A stretch of 64,000 bases of DNA, taken from assembly GCF_002939385.1 (NCBI RefSeq), contig NZ_MULI01000009.1, positions 62,001 to 126,000 of the forward strand, written 5' to 3'. A program made the translations under genes and the position numbers. The first letter of the stretch is position 1, and each line of letters starts with the position of its first letter. Positions 49,726 to 58,640 of this stretch are shown here, in pieces. The DNA is from Streptomyces sp. MH60. Its GTDB lineage: Bacteria > Actinomycetota > Actinomycetes > Streptomycetales > Streptomycetaceae. The notes beneath the pieces were generated by a model. The model was not told the origin of the DNA, did not search any database, and saw only the letters and a list, made by a program, of their open reading frames with translations.

Positions 49726-50101
49726 CCGAAGAGACCAAGCCCCGCGACTTTCACCGCGCGCTCCTGAGGGCATTTCGTCCATTGCCCCGCGCACAACGCA
49801 TGACAGTGAGGCCCCTGGACAACCCCAGGGGCCTCGGGCACGTATATTGAGCTCACTCGTACTCGCGCAACAGATCCTCGATGCGCCGAGCACCTTCTTA
49901 CGTTCGTTGCCATCGCCGCAGCCCTCATCGGCTATCGCCGTCTCAGCAGATAAGCCGGGCCGACCACGCAGATGTTGACCACGCCTGCGTTGTCAGCAGC
50001 AGCCCATAAAGTGCGCTCACCATCTCGAACGAGGAACTGCCGCAGGATTCTCGGGTCGCCTGGTCTTCGCTCGCAGCAACCGCCCTCCGTCGGAAGCTCC
50101 C
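49726..50101. other. Non-coding or decayed stretch
   Basis: No frame with convincing coding character. A hairpin-like GGCCCCTGG...CCAGGGGCC near 49811-49834 may terminate the preceding gene. Confidence 0.4.
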
Positions 50102-50622
50102 GTGTTCGACAGCCTCGACGGAGAACTCAAGGCGGTCATGCACACATGGGAGTCACCGTCGGGCGGCTGGCAGACGCCCCAAATCGATTTCGGGACATGG
50201 GACGACGCGGACCTGCCCGCCCTGGTTGAGTGGAGCAGTGCACCTGCCTGCGTGGCCGACGTCTCCGACAGCTCCCTCGCTCTCGTGACCGGGCTGGACA
50301 CCACCGGGCAGCGCTAGAGCAGGCATGGCTCAACCTGGACATTGCCGACGGGCTTCTGGTCGAAGAGCCCGAAGACCTCGAAGATCAACTCCTGTGACTG
50401 GACACGCCAGAGTTCCTCGAAGCCGTCAGACACGAGCGCGCCGCCCTCGACGCCGAGGGCGCCGTTGCCTGGGCCGCAGCCGCTGGCATCCCCGTCACGC
50501 CGGAGATGCCCAGGATTGAGGCCCTGCTTCGCTCACACGAGACCTTCACAGAAGACCTCTTCAGTGCGCTACTCGACCAACTGGGTTTTCCCCAGGCCAC
50601 TCAGCTGACACCTGAAGTATAG
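50102..50622 (+). pseudogene. Broken accessory gene (frameshift and nonsense mutation)
   Basis: One frame (50102-50317) reads a plausible acidic peptide with GELKAVMHTWESPSGGWQTP. It stops, and a second frame continues from about 50320 as AWLNLDIADGLLVEEPEDLEDQLL, meets TGA at 50395-50397, then reads on as LDTPEFLEAVRHERAALDAEG to the stop at 50620-50622. Smooth acidic, helical coding character on both sides of the stop suggests a single gene inactivated by at least one stop and one frameshift. The original function is not recognisable. Confidence 0.5.
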
Positions 50623-50756
50623 GAAACGACGTCTAAAGACCCCGCCGTCAGCGTGCTTGCTGAGTGGGCCTTGTCGTGTGCAGGTGGGTGCCACCGGCCG
50701 TAGGCTCCCCGGGGGCTGGGCCGGCTCCCGAGATTCGTGCCAGGCGTGGTCGTACG

Positions 50757-51872
50757 TCAGAACGGAACGGATGCCCACGGGTCGTCTGGCGCAATCCGGA
50801 CGTGGCACGGCATCGTCAGACCAGCCCACTCAGCGCCGGGGCGCATGTAGTCCCCCGCCCAGGAGCCCGGGAGCCGGCCGTCTTGGAGGTCGATACCGTA
50901 GACCACTGCCGATATGTCTCCACCCGACCGCTGCCAGAGATGCGTCAGGTCGCCTGACCACATGGTGCTCAAGTCCTTCACGGCCTCTTCGGGCCCGGAC
51001 ACGCTCGCCGTTGAAGAGGCTAGAAACCCGAGGCTGAGCGGGGTAGTGGAGTGGTACGAGACTCTTTTGTTGAGGGTTTCAGCTTCAGCGTCGAGCGATG
51101 ACAGGAAGGTCCCGATCGTCAGGTTCGGGCTCTCATCGGGATCGTCCAGGACGATGGTCACACCGGCGCTGTGGTTTCTCCGATGGTCACCGTAACTGGG
51201 CCAGCCGATGTCATCGAGGGCACTGTCCACCCAGGCACGCAGGCTGCGTCGAGTGCTGATATCGATACCCGAAGGATTGAACCACTCGATACGCATGGCG
51301 AGGACCGGGCGGCGATTCGTCAGCTGATTCGTCGACCCTGGAGGCTTCCGGTCAACGGGCGTCGTCGACACCTCGGCGGTCCGTGATGGCGTCGGATTCT
51401 CGGACGGCAAAGCATTCATGGGCCCTTCGGTCACCTCGGACCCTGATGCGGCCAGCCACAGGCGGTATACGCGGGCCTCCTCCACCGCCGAGTCAGCTCC
51501 TGGAACGGTCTGCGCCAGGGCTGGTACCAGCACGGAAAGCAGATCCCACTTGGGTAGGCGGTGGTTCGAGAAGGCGTCGTGAATCCGGCTTTTACCGGCG
51601 ATGCCGGCGCCGATCCGATACTCAAGGTCACGCACGGATGGATGGCCCGCCCTCAGGTGCAAATCATGGAGCGCACTGTTCAGATCCTTCTTCGGGCCTT
51701 CGCTCAGCTGCGGTCGTTTCAACCCCGGCACAGCCTCCCCCTTCCCCGTCCGATTCTGTCTGATGTTGTCCGACGATACTGTCTGTCGTCCGCCCGCGTC
51801 CGTGTCGTTCTGCGTCAACGCACCTTGATTGAGCACCTGTTGACGTTCAGATGGAGGTTGCTGTGTGGGCAT
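50757..51872 (-). CDS. Helix-turn-helix domain protein with unknown C-terminal domain
   Basis: In this 371-residue protein the segment DLNSALHDLHLRAGHPSVRDLEYRI, then SKSRIHDAFSNHRLPKWDLLSVLVPAL (about 62-115) fits the XRE-like DNA-binding domain found at the start of many Streptomyces signalling proteins. A low-complexity Ser/Thr/Pro linker follows. The C-terminal ~190 residues (from about MRIEWFNPSGIDISTRR) form an unrecognised domain. No membrane helix. The true start may lie within the first 55 residues, which are low complexity. Likely a regulator of a local system that has decayed. Confidence 0.6.
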   Translation of the reverse strand: MPTQQPPSERQQVLNQGALTQNDTDAGGRQTVSSDNIRQNRTGKGEAVPGLKRPQLSEGPKKDLNSALHDLHLRAGHPSVRDLEYRIGAGIAGKSRIHDAFSNHRLPKWDLLSVLVPALAQTVPGADSAVEEARVYRLWLAASGSEVTEGPMNALPSENPTPSRTAEVSTTPVDRKPPGSTNQLTNRRPVLAMRIEWFNPSGIDISTRRSLRAWVDSALDDIGWPSYGDHRRNHSAGVTIVLDDPDESPNLTIGTFLSSLDAEAETLNKRVSYHSTTPLSLGFLASSTASVSGPEEAVKDLSTMWSGDLTHLWQRSGGDISAVVYGIDLQDGRLPGSWAGDYMRPGAEWAGLTMPCHVRIAPDDPWASVPF

Positions 51873-51877
51873 TCGCT

Positions 51878-52264
51878 ATGCCCTGGGAGGCCATCAGTCA
51901 GAATGTGCTGAGCGAGACGATCGGGTCGCTCGCCGCTGCTGGAGTCCTGGCCGTTGGCGGTTGGTTGGTCCGGGGCGTGCGCCGGTGGCGAAGGGAAACG
52001 GCTTCGAGACCCGCGGTGCTCCGTCGTATTCCCCGGAGGGCGATGGTCAGAGCGACGCCTGAGCACCGCCCCCTTTCGGCGCTCGTGACCCGGGGTGGTG
52101 GAACGGGTTCTGGCGAGTGCCTGTCTGACAAGATGCCGGTCCCGGTACGACGAGCGCGGCTACGCCGGTGGGTACGACAGCGGGTCCGACCGGAATCGGC
52201 CCGCCGCGGACTCCAGGCCCGACCCCACTCTCGTGGCCGCCAAGGGGTGACGGGGCCGTCCTGA
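51878..52264 (+). CDS. Possible small membrane protein
   Basis: From ATG 51878 the frame reads MPWEAISQNVLSETIGSL and AAAGVLAVGGWLVRGVRRWRR: one membrane helix ended by a basic cluster. This first 45 residues look real, but the rest is Arg-rich and looks like out-of-frame reading; a frameshift near 51990 would give a shorter Ser/Gly/Asp-rich tail. It overlaps the 5' end of the HTH gene on the other strand. Low confidence. Nothing else is seen from 52265 to the nitroreductase stop at 52358. Confidence 0.3.
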   Translation: MPWEAISQNVLSETIGSLAAAGVLAVGGWLVRGVRRWRRETASRPAVLRRIPRRAMVRATPEHRPLSALVTRGGGTGSGECLSDKMPVPVRRARLRRWVRQRVRPESARRGLQARPHSRGRQGVTGPS

Positions 52265-52357
52265 GCCACGGGCCCTTGAGGCGCGTGCGGCGGTCGGGGC
52301 CTTTCCGCGCTGCGGGCGATCGACGGTCGGGGCGTGGTGTGCGCGTCGCCGGGGTCG

Positions 52358-53038
52358 TCAGTGCGGGGGCTCGGTGAGTGCCTCTGTCAGGGGCTTGCGG
52401 GTCAGGGCCGGGACCTCGCAGTCGGGGGACGCGTGGCCGACGGGGAAGAGGATGTAGGGGCGTTCGTTGGCGGGGCGTTCGCAGATTCTGGTGAGGAACG
52501 CCATGGGGTTGGGGGTGTGCGTCAGGGTGCTCAGGCCCATCGTGTGCAGGGCGGTGATGAAGAGGCCGCAGGCGATGCCGACGCTCTCGTTCACGTAGTA
52601 GTTCTTGCGCAGCGAACCGTCCGGCAGTGCGGTGCTCTTCTCGGCGAAGCAGACCACGATCCACGGCACGACGTCGAGGAAGCCTTTGTCGGAGTCCGTT
52701 TCCAGGCGAGCGAGCGCGGCGCGCCACTCGGGTGGGATGCGTCCGCCCTCGTAGTTGACCCGCTCCTCCTCCTCGGCGGCGACCCGGATGCGGTGCTTGG
52801 TCTCGGCGTCGCCGATCACGGCGAACTTCCAGGGCTGGAAGTGGGCGCCGGAGGGGGCGGTGTTCGCGGCGGCGACGGCGAGGTCGACGCACTCGCGCGG
52901 GACCGGCTCGTCGCTGAAGAACCGCACGCTGCGTCTGCGGTCGACGAACGACACGAAGTCCTTTCCCCGCCGGATCATTTCGACCTCGTCGTACCGCTCG
53001 GGCCGGTAGGGGATGAAGGGGTGCGTGTGCTGCCTCAC
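52358..53038 (-). CDS. Nitroreductase family protein (iodotyrosine-deiodinase-like)
   Basis: FMN-dependent oxidoreductase of 226 residues. The FMN-binding segment FVDRRRSVRFFSDEPVPRE is at the N-terminus; NTAPSGAHFQPWKFAVI and KNYYVNESVGIACGLFITALHTMGL are typical of the BluB/iodotyrosine-deiodinase branch. GTG 53038 is well placed after AGGAGGA. It is divergent from the AsnC regulator, which probably controls it. Substrate unknown. Confidence 0.85.
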   Translation of the reverse strand: MRQHTHPFIPYRPERYDEVEMIRRGKDFVSFVDRRRSVRFFSDEPVPRECVDLAVAAANTAPSGAHFQPWKFAVIGDAETKHRIRVAAEEEERVNYEGGRIPPEWRAALARLETDSDKGFLDVVPWIVVCFAEKSTALPDGSLRKNYYVNESVGIACGLFITALHTMGLSTLTHTPNPMAFLTRICERPANERPYILFPVGHASPDCEVPALTRKPLTEALTEPPH

Positions 53039-53090
53039 GGGTCTCCTCCTGTGACGGAAGCACAAAGGGTCTGACGCGGAGTGCTTATTG

Positions 53091-53148
53091 GGCAACAAGG
53101 GCATTGCCTGGTTGTCTATGTGGCAAGAGGAGTGGCACCTGAGTGCCA
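53091..53148. promoter_or_regulatory. Inverted repeats between nitroreductase and AsnC genes
   Basis: The 135-bp divergent region has several GGCA/TGCC palindromes: a perfect TGGCAC-CTGA-GTGCCA at 53133-53148, GGCAA...TTGCC at 53091-53108 and TTGCC...GGCAA at 53104-53126. They are good candidates for binding sites of the adjacent AsnC/Lrp protein. Confidence 0.5.
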
Positions 53149-53173
53149 TTCGGGTGGCAGATCGGCAGGTACG

Positions 53174-53674
53174 GTGGCACGACAAGGGCTCGATCGGCTC
53201 GACGGGCGGATGCTGCGGCTGCTCCGGGAACGTCCGCGTGAGGGTCTGCTGGAGATCGCCCGCCAACTCGGGGTCGCCCGCGGCACCTTGCAGGCCCGGC
53301 TCGACCGGCTGACCCGCTCCGGCGTGGTGACCGGTTACGGGCCGGACGTGGACGTCGCCGCCGTCGGGCACGTGGTCCAGGCGTTCACGACGTTCGAGGT
53401 GGACCAGCCGGCCCGCGCGGCCATCGCGGTCCGGCTGCGGGCCGTGCCGCAGATCCTGGAGGCGCACGTCGTGACCGGCCCCGGTGACATCTGGTGCCGT
53501 ATCGCGGGCACGAGCAACCAGCATGTGCAGGAGGTGATCGACCAGGTGCTGGAGGTGCTGGAGGTGCCGGGGGTGCGGCGCAGCACGACGGTCATCGCCC
53601 TGAGCCCGGTCGTCCCCTATCGCGTCCAGCCCCTGGTCGACGAGGTGTCCGGTCTGTCGGAGCCCCGGGGCTGA
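53174..53674 (+). CDS. Lrp/AsnC-family transcriptional regulator
   Basis: A 166-residue regulator. N-terminal winged helix-turn-helix: LDRLDGRMLRLLRERPREGLLEIARQLGVARGTLQARLDRL; C-terminal RAM/ligand domain: VQAFTTFEV, ILEAHVVTGPGDIWCRIAG. GTG 53174 starts the conserved part; the frame is open 31 codons earlier, but those residues look non-coding and would cover the inverted repeats. It probably binds the adjacent divergent promoter, with an amino acid or related effector. Confidence 0.87.
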   Translation: MARQGLDRLDGRMLRLLRERPREGLLEIARQLGVARGTLQARLDRLTRSGVVTGYGPDVDVAAVGHVVQAFTTFEVDQPARAAIAVRLRAVPQILEAHVVTGPGDIWCRIAGTSNQHVQEVIDQVLEVLEVPGVRRSTTVIALSPVVPYRVQPLVDEVSGLSEPRG

Positions 53675-53682
53675 CTCCAGGC

Positions 53683-54528
53683 TCAGCCCCGCCAGATCTC
53701 CCCGACGCGTTGCGCGTGGGCCGTGCCCTGGCGTCGGCCCTCGCGCGCCGCCCCGGGGATGCGGGAGGCGTCCAGGGGGTTGCGGCCGAAGGCGCGGCGG
53801 GCCTCCCGGTCGGGGGTCAGCAGGGCGACCCGGGCACCGCGCGAGGAGAGGGTCTCGGCCTGGCTCCGTGCGCTCGGGCTCGCTCCCGCCCCCTTGGGGA
53901 TCGGGGCGAGTACGACGACGCGCGCGCAGTCGTCGACCAGGTCGGCGTTGGTCGTGGAGCGGACGCCGCCGTCCATCCAGCGGCCGGAACCGATGGTGAC
54001 CGGCGGGAAGAGGGGCGGCAGTGCGCAGGTGGCCGACATGGCGTGCAGCAGGTCGGTCCCGCTGTCGGCGTCGAAGGCGGCCGGCTCGCCGGTGAGCGCG
54101 TCGACGGCGAACATCCGGACGGTTCGGTCGGGCCAGTCGCGGACGGGGAGTTGGGGGCCGATGGCGTCGAGGACCGCGGACTCCGGCACGTCGCGCACGG
54201 AGAGCGCGAGCCGGCCGAGACGCTTGACCACCGTCTCCGGGTCCCGGGAACCGAGCGCGGCCCACAGGTACCTGACCGTCATGCCGAAGGTGAAGTCCAC
54301 CTCCAGCATGGCGCGTTCGCCGTTGAGCTGCTCCTTGTAGAGGTCGGCCGGGGCCGATCCCCGGGCCAGGTCGAGCGCCAGCAGGGAACCCGCCGACGTG
54401 CCCGCCAGGACGCCGGCGTCCGTGAGGTCCACCCCGGCCTCGGCGAGTCCCGCCAGGACGCCGATCTGCCATCCGTACGCGGTCAGGCCGCCCCCGCCCA
54501 GCACCAGTGCCGTATCCGCCACGTCCAC
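53683..54528 (-). CDS. Patatin-like phospholipase
   Basis: Ser-Asp dyad lipid acyl hydrolase of 281 residues. Oxyanion loop LGGGGLTAYG, nucleophile Ser45 in GTSAG, and catalytic Asp186 in WMDGGVR are all present. No signal peptide, so it is cytoplasmic or peripheral. GTG 54528; a second GTG is two codons downstream. Convergent with the AsnC gene (8-bp gap), next to the whiE cluster but not part of it. Confidence 0.88.
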   Translation of the reverse strand: MDVADTALVLGGGGLTAYGWQIGVLAGLAEAGVDLTDAGVLAGTSAGSLLALDLARGSAPADLYKEQLNGERAMLEVDFTFGMTVRYLWAALGSRDPETVVKRLGRLALSVRDVPESAVLDAIGPQLPVRDWPDRTVRMFAVDALTGEPAAFDADSGTDLLHAMSATCALPPLFPPVTIGSGRWMDGGVRSTTNADLVDDCARVVVLAPIPKGAGASPSARSQAETLSSRGARVALLTPDREARRAFGRNPLDASRIPGAAREGRRQGTAHAQRVGEIWRG

Positions 54529-54623
54529 CCCTCTCCATACCGGGGACCACTCCCCGTTTACCGCTGGAGCGTGACGCTAGCAGGTAAGCGGGGAGTGGTC
54601 CACGGTTGGGGTGACCGGTCGCC

Positions 54624-56489
54624 TCAGGTGCGGGCCAGTACCGACGCCACCACCTGGCGCAGCATCGCCGCCGGGTCGGGAGCGGGCCCCGGGGAACGCC
54701 AGGCCACGAAGCCGTCGGGGCGGACCAGGACCGCGCCGCCGCGGGTCACACCGTGGGCGCGCGCCCAGTCGGCCTCCTCGTCGTCCGGGGTCAGGTCGGC
54801 CCCGGGCGCCCCGCCCACGCGGTACGACTTCAGCGGGACCCGCATCCCGGCGGCCACCTCGGCGGCGGCCTCGTGCCAGCCGGTGGGCTGGGCCGCGTCG
54901 CTGAGCAGGACGAGGGAGTCCTCGTAGAGGTCCAGGGTGGACAGGCGCTCCTCGCCCCGGCGGAGCCAGAGGTGGGGAGCCCGGCTGCCGGGCGCGCCGG
55001 TGAGGTCGAGGCCCTCGGGGACCACCGGGGTCGCCGGGTCGGCGCCGACCACCGCGCCCCGTGGGTAGCGGTAGCCGAGGGCGACGTTGAGGATGCCGCG
55101 CTGCGGGCCCCCACCGGGACCGCCGCCACCGGGCGCACCACCGGGACGGCCCGGACCGCCCGGATCACCCGGACCGCCGGACCCTCCAGGCACGCCTCCC
55201 GATCCCCCGGGCACGCCTCGCGTACCACCGGGCACGCCTCCCGTACCACCGAGCGCGCCTCCCGGGCCACCGGAACCACCGGGACCGCCGGGACCGCCGC
55301 CCCCCATGACCGGCGGCGGCGCGAACCCCGGGTGGCTGTGCTCGACCGAGCGGTGGGCGGCCCGCGCGCTGGTGGCCTCCGCGACCGGGCGCCGTTCCAT
55401 GTCGTAGGTGTCCAGGAGGCCCTCGCCCGCCCAGCCCTCCAGCACCGCGGCCAGCTTCCAGGCGAGGTTGTGGGCGTCCTGGATGCCGGTGTTGGAGCCG
55501 AAGGCGCCGGTGGGGGACATCTCGTGGGCCGAGTCGCCGGCCAGCAGGACGCGGCCGGAGCGGTAGCTGCGGGCGACGCGCTGGGCGGCGTGCCAGGGGG
55601 CCTTGCCGGTGATCTCGACGTCCAGGTCCGGGTCGCCGATGGCGCGGCGGATGTGGGCGGCGCAGCGCTCGTCGGTGAAGTCCTCGACGGTTTCGCCCTG
55701 ATCGGGGTGCCAGGGGGCGTGGAAGACCCACTTCTCGCGGTTGTCGACGGGCAGGAGGGCGCCGTCGGCGTTCTCGTCCGTCAGGTAGCAGACGATGAAG
55801 CGGCGGTCGCCCACCACGTCGGCGAGGCGACGGGAGCGGAAGGTGATGCTGACGTTGTGGAAGAGGTCGCCGGGTCCGCTCTGGCCGATGCCGAGCTGCT
55901 CGCGGACGGGGCTGCGGGGGCCGTCGGCGGCGACCAGGTAGTCCGCGCGGATGGTGGTGTGCTCGCCGGTCTCCCGGCTCTTCACGATCGCCGTGACGCC
56001 CTCGGTGTCGGCCTCGAAGGAGAGCAGTTCGGTGCCGAAGCGCAGGTCGCCGCCGAGGTTCGTGGCGTGGGTGAGGAGTTCGGGTTCCAGGTCGTTCTGG
56101 CTGCACAGGCACCAGGAGCTGGGGCTGAAGCGGGCCAGCCCGTTGCCGGGGTCGATCTGCTTGAACAGCCACTCCCCCGCGTCGCCGACCAGGGTGGGCG
56201 TCTGGAGGATGCCGTGGTTGTCGGCCAGGGTGGCGGCGGCCCGGCGGATGTCCGGCTCGGTGCCGGCCACCCGGAAGATCTCCATCGTCCGGACGTTGTT
56301 GCCGCGTCCCCGCGGGTGGATGGAGGTGCCGGCGTGCCGCTCCACCAGGGTGTGCCGGACGCCCAGCCGTCCCAGGAACACGGAAGTCGACAGGCCCACC
56401 AGGGACCCGCCGACGACCAGGACCGGGACACGGTGGGTCCGGTCGCCCCCGGGGGCGGCGCCGCCGGACCGGTCGGCTCTTTCGTTCAT
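54624..56489 (-). CDS. whiE-ORFVIII: Spore-pigment FAD-dependent aromatic hydroxylase
   Basis: Class A flavoprotein monooxygenase that hydroxylates the aromatic polyketide made by the adjacent genes. At 621 residues it shows the FAD motif VLVVGGSLVGLSTSVFLG, the DG motif (VAADGPRSPVREQLG) and GDSAHEMSPTGAFGSNTG. The C-terminal thioredoxin-like domain is present. Residues about 396-462 (55105-55307) are an unusual Gly/Pro-rich run of GGPGG/GGVPGG units. ATG 56489 follows GGAGGA. It is divergent from the whiE ORFI-VII operon, the arrangement known in S. coelicolor, where this promoter depends on the spore sigma factor SigF. Confidence 0.92.
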   Translation of the reverse strand: MNERADRSGGAAPGGDRTHRVPVLVVGGSLVGLSTSVFLGRLGVRHTLVERHAGTSIHPRGRGNNVRTMEIFRVAGTEPDIRRAAATLADNHGILQTPTLVGDAGEWLFKQIDPGNGLARFSPSSWCLCSQNDLEPELLTHATNLGGDLRFGTELLSFEADTEGVTAIVKSRETGEHTTIRADYLVAADGPRSPVREQLGIGQSGPGDLFHNVSITFRSRRLADVVGDRRFIVCYLTDENADGALLPVDNREKWVFHAPWHPDQGETVEDFTDERCAAHIRRAIGDPDLDVEITGKAPWHAAQRVARSYRSGRVLLAGDSAHEMSPTGAFGSNTGIQDAHNLAWKLAAVLEGWAGEGLLDTYDMERRPVAEATSARAAHRSVEHSHPGFAPPPVMGGGGPGGPGGSGGPGGALGGTGGVPGGTRGVPGGSGGVPGGSGGPGDPGGPGRPGGAPGGGGPGGGPQRGILNVALGYRYPRGAVVGADPATPVVPEGLDLTGAPGSRAPHLWLRRGEERLSTLDLYEDSLVLLSDAAQPTGWHEAAAEVAAGMRVPLKSYRVGGAPGADLTPDDEEADWARAHGVTRGGAVLVRPDGFVAWRSPGPAPDPAAMLRQVVASVLART

Positions 56490-56505
56490 GCTTCGTCCTC
56501 CGTTG

Positions 56506-56602
56506 TGCGACAGACGTCCGACAGATGTCCGACTGACGTGCGACAGATGTCCGAGTGGGCCGACAGACGTGCGTCAGACGTGCGAGTGGGGTCCGACAGG
56601 GG
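56506..56602. repeat. 11-bp tandem repeat array in the divergent whiE promoter region
   Basis: Nine consecutive units follow the pattern T(G/C)CGACAGA(C/T)G: units start at 56506, 56517, 56528, 56539, 56550, 56559, 56570, 56581 and 56592; all are 11 bp except one of 9. The array begins 17 bp upstream of the ORFVIII ATG. The period equals about one helical turn. The remainder of the region (56603-56809) has no gene and should hold the whiE promoters. Confidence 0.7.
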
Positions 56603-56809
56603 TGCGCCGGGGCCTTCATGCATGCCCCGTACGGCCCGTCGGGGCCCGCGGCGGCGCAGGCTTCACCCGCTTAACCCTCCTGGTTCGCGGACCCCGCGGG
56701 CACGGCCCACGATCGTGCTTACGCGACCGTCGCACCCCGCCTGCCTGGTGGGCGCCGACGACGATCGCCCCAGTCCACGAGGAAGTTCCCCGGAGAAGAG
56801 GTGGGCCGG

Positions 56810-58012
56810 ATGACGGTCTCTCCCGTCGTAGCGACGGATGCCCCGAGCACGGACGCGACGGATGCCACTGCGGCGTCGGGCACGGCGTCGTCGCCCGCCG
56901 TGGCGACGGACGCGGGCGGCGTGTCGATATCCGCGTTCGACGGATCCCGCGTGCGGGTCGTCCTGATGCTGGACGTCCACGACGGAATGCAGCAGGAGTT
57001 CCTGGACGCCTACGAGCGCATCCGCGACCGGGTCGCCGCCGTGCCGGGCCACGTCAGCGACCAGCTGTGCCAGTCCCTGGAGAACCCGACCCAGTGGCTG
57101 CTGACCAGCGAGTGGGAGAGCGCCGCGCCCTTCCTGGCCTGGGTCAACAGCGACGAGCACCTGGACACGGTGGAGCCGCTGCAGACCTGCGTCCGTGACA
57201 CCCACTCGCTGCGCTACAGCGTCCTGCGGGAGACCGACGGCGCCCGGCCCGCACCCGGTGAGCCGCGCTCGGCGCCCCGGATCGGGGGCAACGTCGTACG
57301 CCATGCCCTGACCTTCACCGTGCGGCCCGGCACCGAGGCCGAGACCGCCCGGCTGCTGTCCGAGTACGTGTCGCCCGACGCCCACGTGGACGGCGCCACG
57401 CGGCTGCTGCGCACCTCGCTGTTCATGTCCGGCAACCGGATCGTGCGGGCCGTGGAGGTGCGCGGCGACCTGCAGACCGCGCTGCGCCACGTCGCCCGGC
57501 AGCCCGGAGTGCGGGCCGTGGAGGAGGCCCTCGACCCGTATCTGGAGCAGGAGCGGGACCTCACCGACCCGCGTTCGGCCCGGCGGTTCTTCACCCGCGC
57601 CGCCATGCCGGCCGTCCACCACGCGACCTCCCCCGGCCGGGCCGGCACGCGCACCGAGCGGCTCGCGCTGCTCTACCCGGTGCGCGCCGGCGCCGGTGGC
57701 GAACTGGCCCGGCTGCTGGCCCGCCGGGACGCGGCCACCGCACAGGCCCCGGACAGCCCGGTGCTCGCGGCCACCGTCTTCCACCGCGACGACCTCGTCG
57801 TACGGCTCGTCGACGTGGCCGGTGATCCCGAGGCCGCGCCCGCCGCCGTCCTGGGCCTGCACGGGTCCGAGGGTGCCGAGGCCGCCGAGCGGCTGCTGGA
57901 CACCGCCGCGGTCGGCGTCGACGGGCCGCCGACCGAGGCCGGCACGCTGGCCCGGCTGCTGACCCGGGTCCGGATGACGCCCCTGACCGACCGGCGTTCG
58001 GCCGGTTCCTGA
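56810..58012 (+). CDS. whiE-ORFI: Spore-pigment cluster protein, SchA/CurD-like
   Basis: A 400-residue protein found at the start of spore-pigment clusters. The N-terminal ~35 residues are Ala/Thr/Asp-rich, followed by an ABM-type ferredoxin-like domain ([26 protein letters not shown] through TSEWES) and two SchA/CurD-type domains. The exact reaction is not known; a monooxygenase-like or scaffold role is possible. ATG 56810 with GAGGTGGG upstream. Confidence 0.86.
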   Translation: MTVSPVVATDAPSTDATDATAASGTASSPAVATDAGGVSISAFDGSRVRVVLMLDVHDGMQQEFLDAYERIRDRVAAVPGHVSDQLCQSLENPTQWLLTSEWESAAPFLAWVNSDEHLDTVEPLQTCVRDTHSLRYSVLRETDGARPAPGEPRSAPRIGGNVVRHALTFTVRPGTEAETARLLSEYVSPDAHVDGATRLLRTSLFMSGNRIVRAVEVRGDLQTALRHVARQPGVRAVEEALDPYLEQERDLTDPRSARRFFTRAAMPAVHHATSPGRAGTRTERLALLYPVRAGAGGELARLLARRDAATAQAPDSPVLAATVFHRDDLVVRLVDVAGDPEAAPAAVLGLHGSEGAEAAERLLDTAAVGVDGPPTEAGTLARLLTRVRMTPLTDRRSAGS

Positions 58013-58088
58013 ACCCCGCTCCCCGCGACCGCGCGACACCCCCGCCCCGGCCCGCGCGACCCGCCGCCGCTCCACCCCGTTCCGCCCT

Positions 58089-58160
58089 GCTTCTCCTCGC
58101 TTCTCCCGCTTCCCCGCTTCTCCCGCTTCCCCGCTCCTTCCCCCTTCCTCCCTTCACCCC
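58089..58160 (+). repeat. Polypyrimidine tract with 17-bp tandem repeat between whiE ORFI and ORFII
   Basis: About 70 nt composed almost only of C and T on the plus strand, including two exact 17-bp units (CGCTTCTCCCGCTTCCC at 58098-58114 and 58115-58131). It ends just before the ORFII ribosome site. No hairpin is formed. Confidence 0.6.
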
Positions 58161-58172
58161 GGAGTGAACGAC

Positions 58173-58640
58173 ATGACAGACCAGCAGGTACGCATCGTCT
58201 CCCTCGGCGACATCGCGCCGAACCGCCGCCGCGGCGGAGACCTCCGCGCCCTTCTCACGCCCACCACCGCCGGGTCGACCAGCGGCTTCATGGGCGTGGC
58301 CATCGTGCAGCCCGGCGACCGCATCGCCGAGCACTACCACCCGTACTCCGAGGAGTTCGTGTACGTCACGGAGGGCGCCCTCGAAGTGGACCTGGACGGG
58401 GTGCCGCACTCGCTCGCCACCGGCCAGGGGCTGCTGATCCCGCAGGACATGCGCCACCGCTTCCGCAACGCGGGGGACGTCGAGGCGCGGCTGGTGTTCC
58501 ACCTGGGGCCGCTGGCCCCGCGTCCGGAGCTGGGCCACGTCGACACCGAGGACGCCGAGGGCAACGCGCTCCCGTGCGACGGGGCGCACGCGGGTCACGC
58601 CGGGCACGAGCGGCCCGCCGCGGCCGAGGTGGTGTCATGA
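58173..58640 (+). CDS. whiE-ORFII: Spore-pigment cupin protein
   Basis: The 155-residue single-domain cupin has metal ligands in [22 protein letters not shown] (His, His, Glu) and the second motif [16 protein letters not shown] (His). Cupins in polyketide clusters act as cyclases, oxygenases or isomerases; the role here is unproven. The start follows GGAG by 9 nt, and the stop overlaps the KS-alpha start by 4 bp (ATGA). Confidence 0.88.
   Translation: MTDQQVRIVSLGDIAPNRRRGGDLRALLTPTTAGSTSGFMGVAIVQPGDRIAEHYHPYSEEFVYVTEGALEVDLDGVPHSLATGQGLLIPQDMRHRFRNAGDVEARLVFHLGPLAPRPELGHVDTEDAEGNALPCDGAHAGHAGHERPAAAEVVS

Noticed and set aside
53683..54528. Patatin and nitroreductase genes as part of the spore-pigment cluster
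   Set aside because: The patatin gene is transcribed away from the main whiE operon and neither it nor the nitroreductase belongs to known whiE sets; the cluster is already complete from ORFI to ORFVIII.
55087..55407. A plus-strand frame encoding a Pro/Gly collagen-like peptide
   Set aside because: It is the antisense of the Gly/Pro insert in the hydroxylase and has no ribosome site or other domain.
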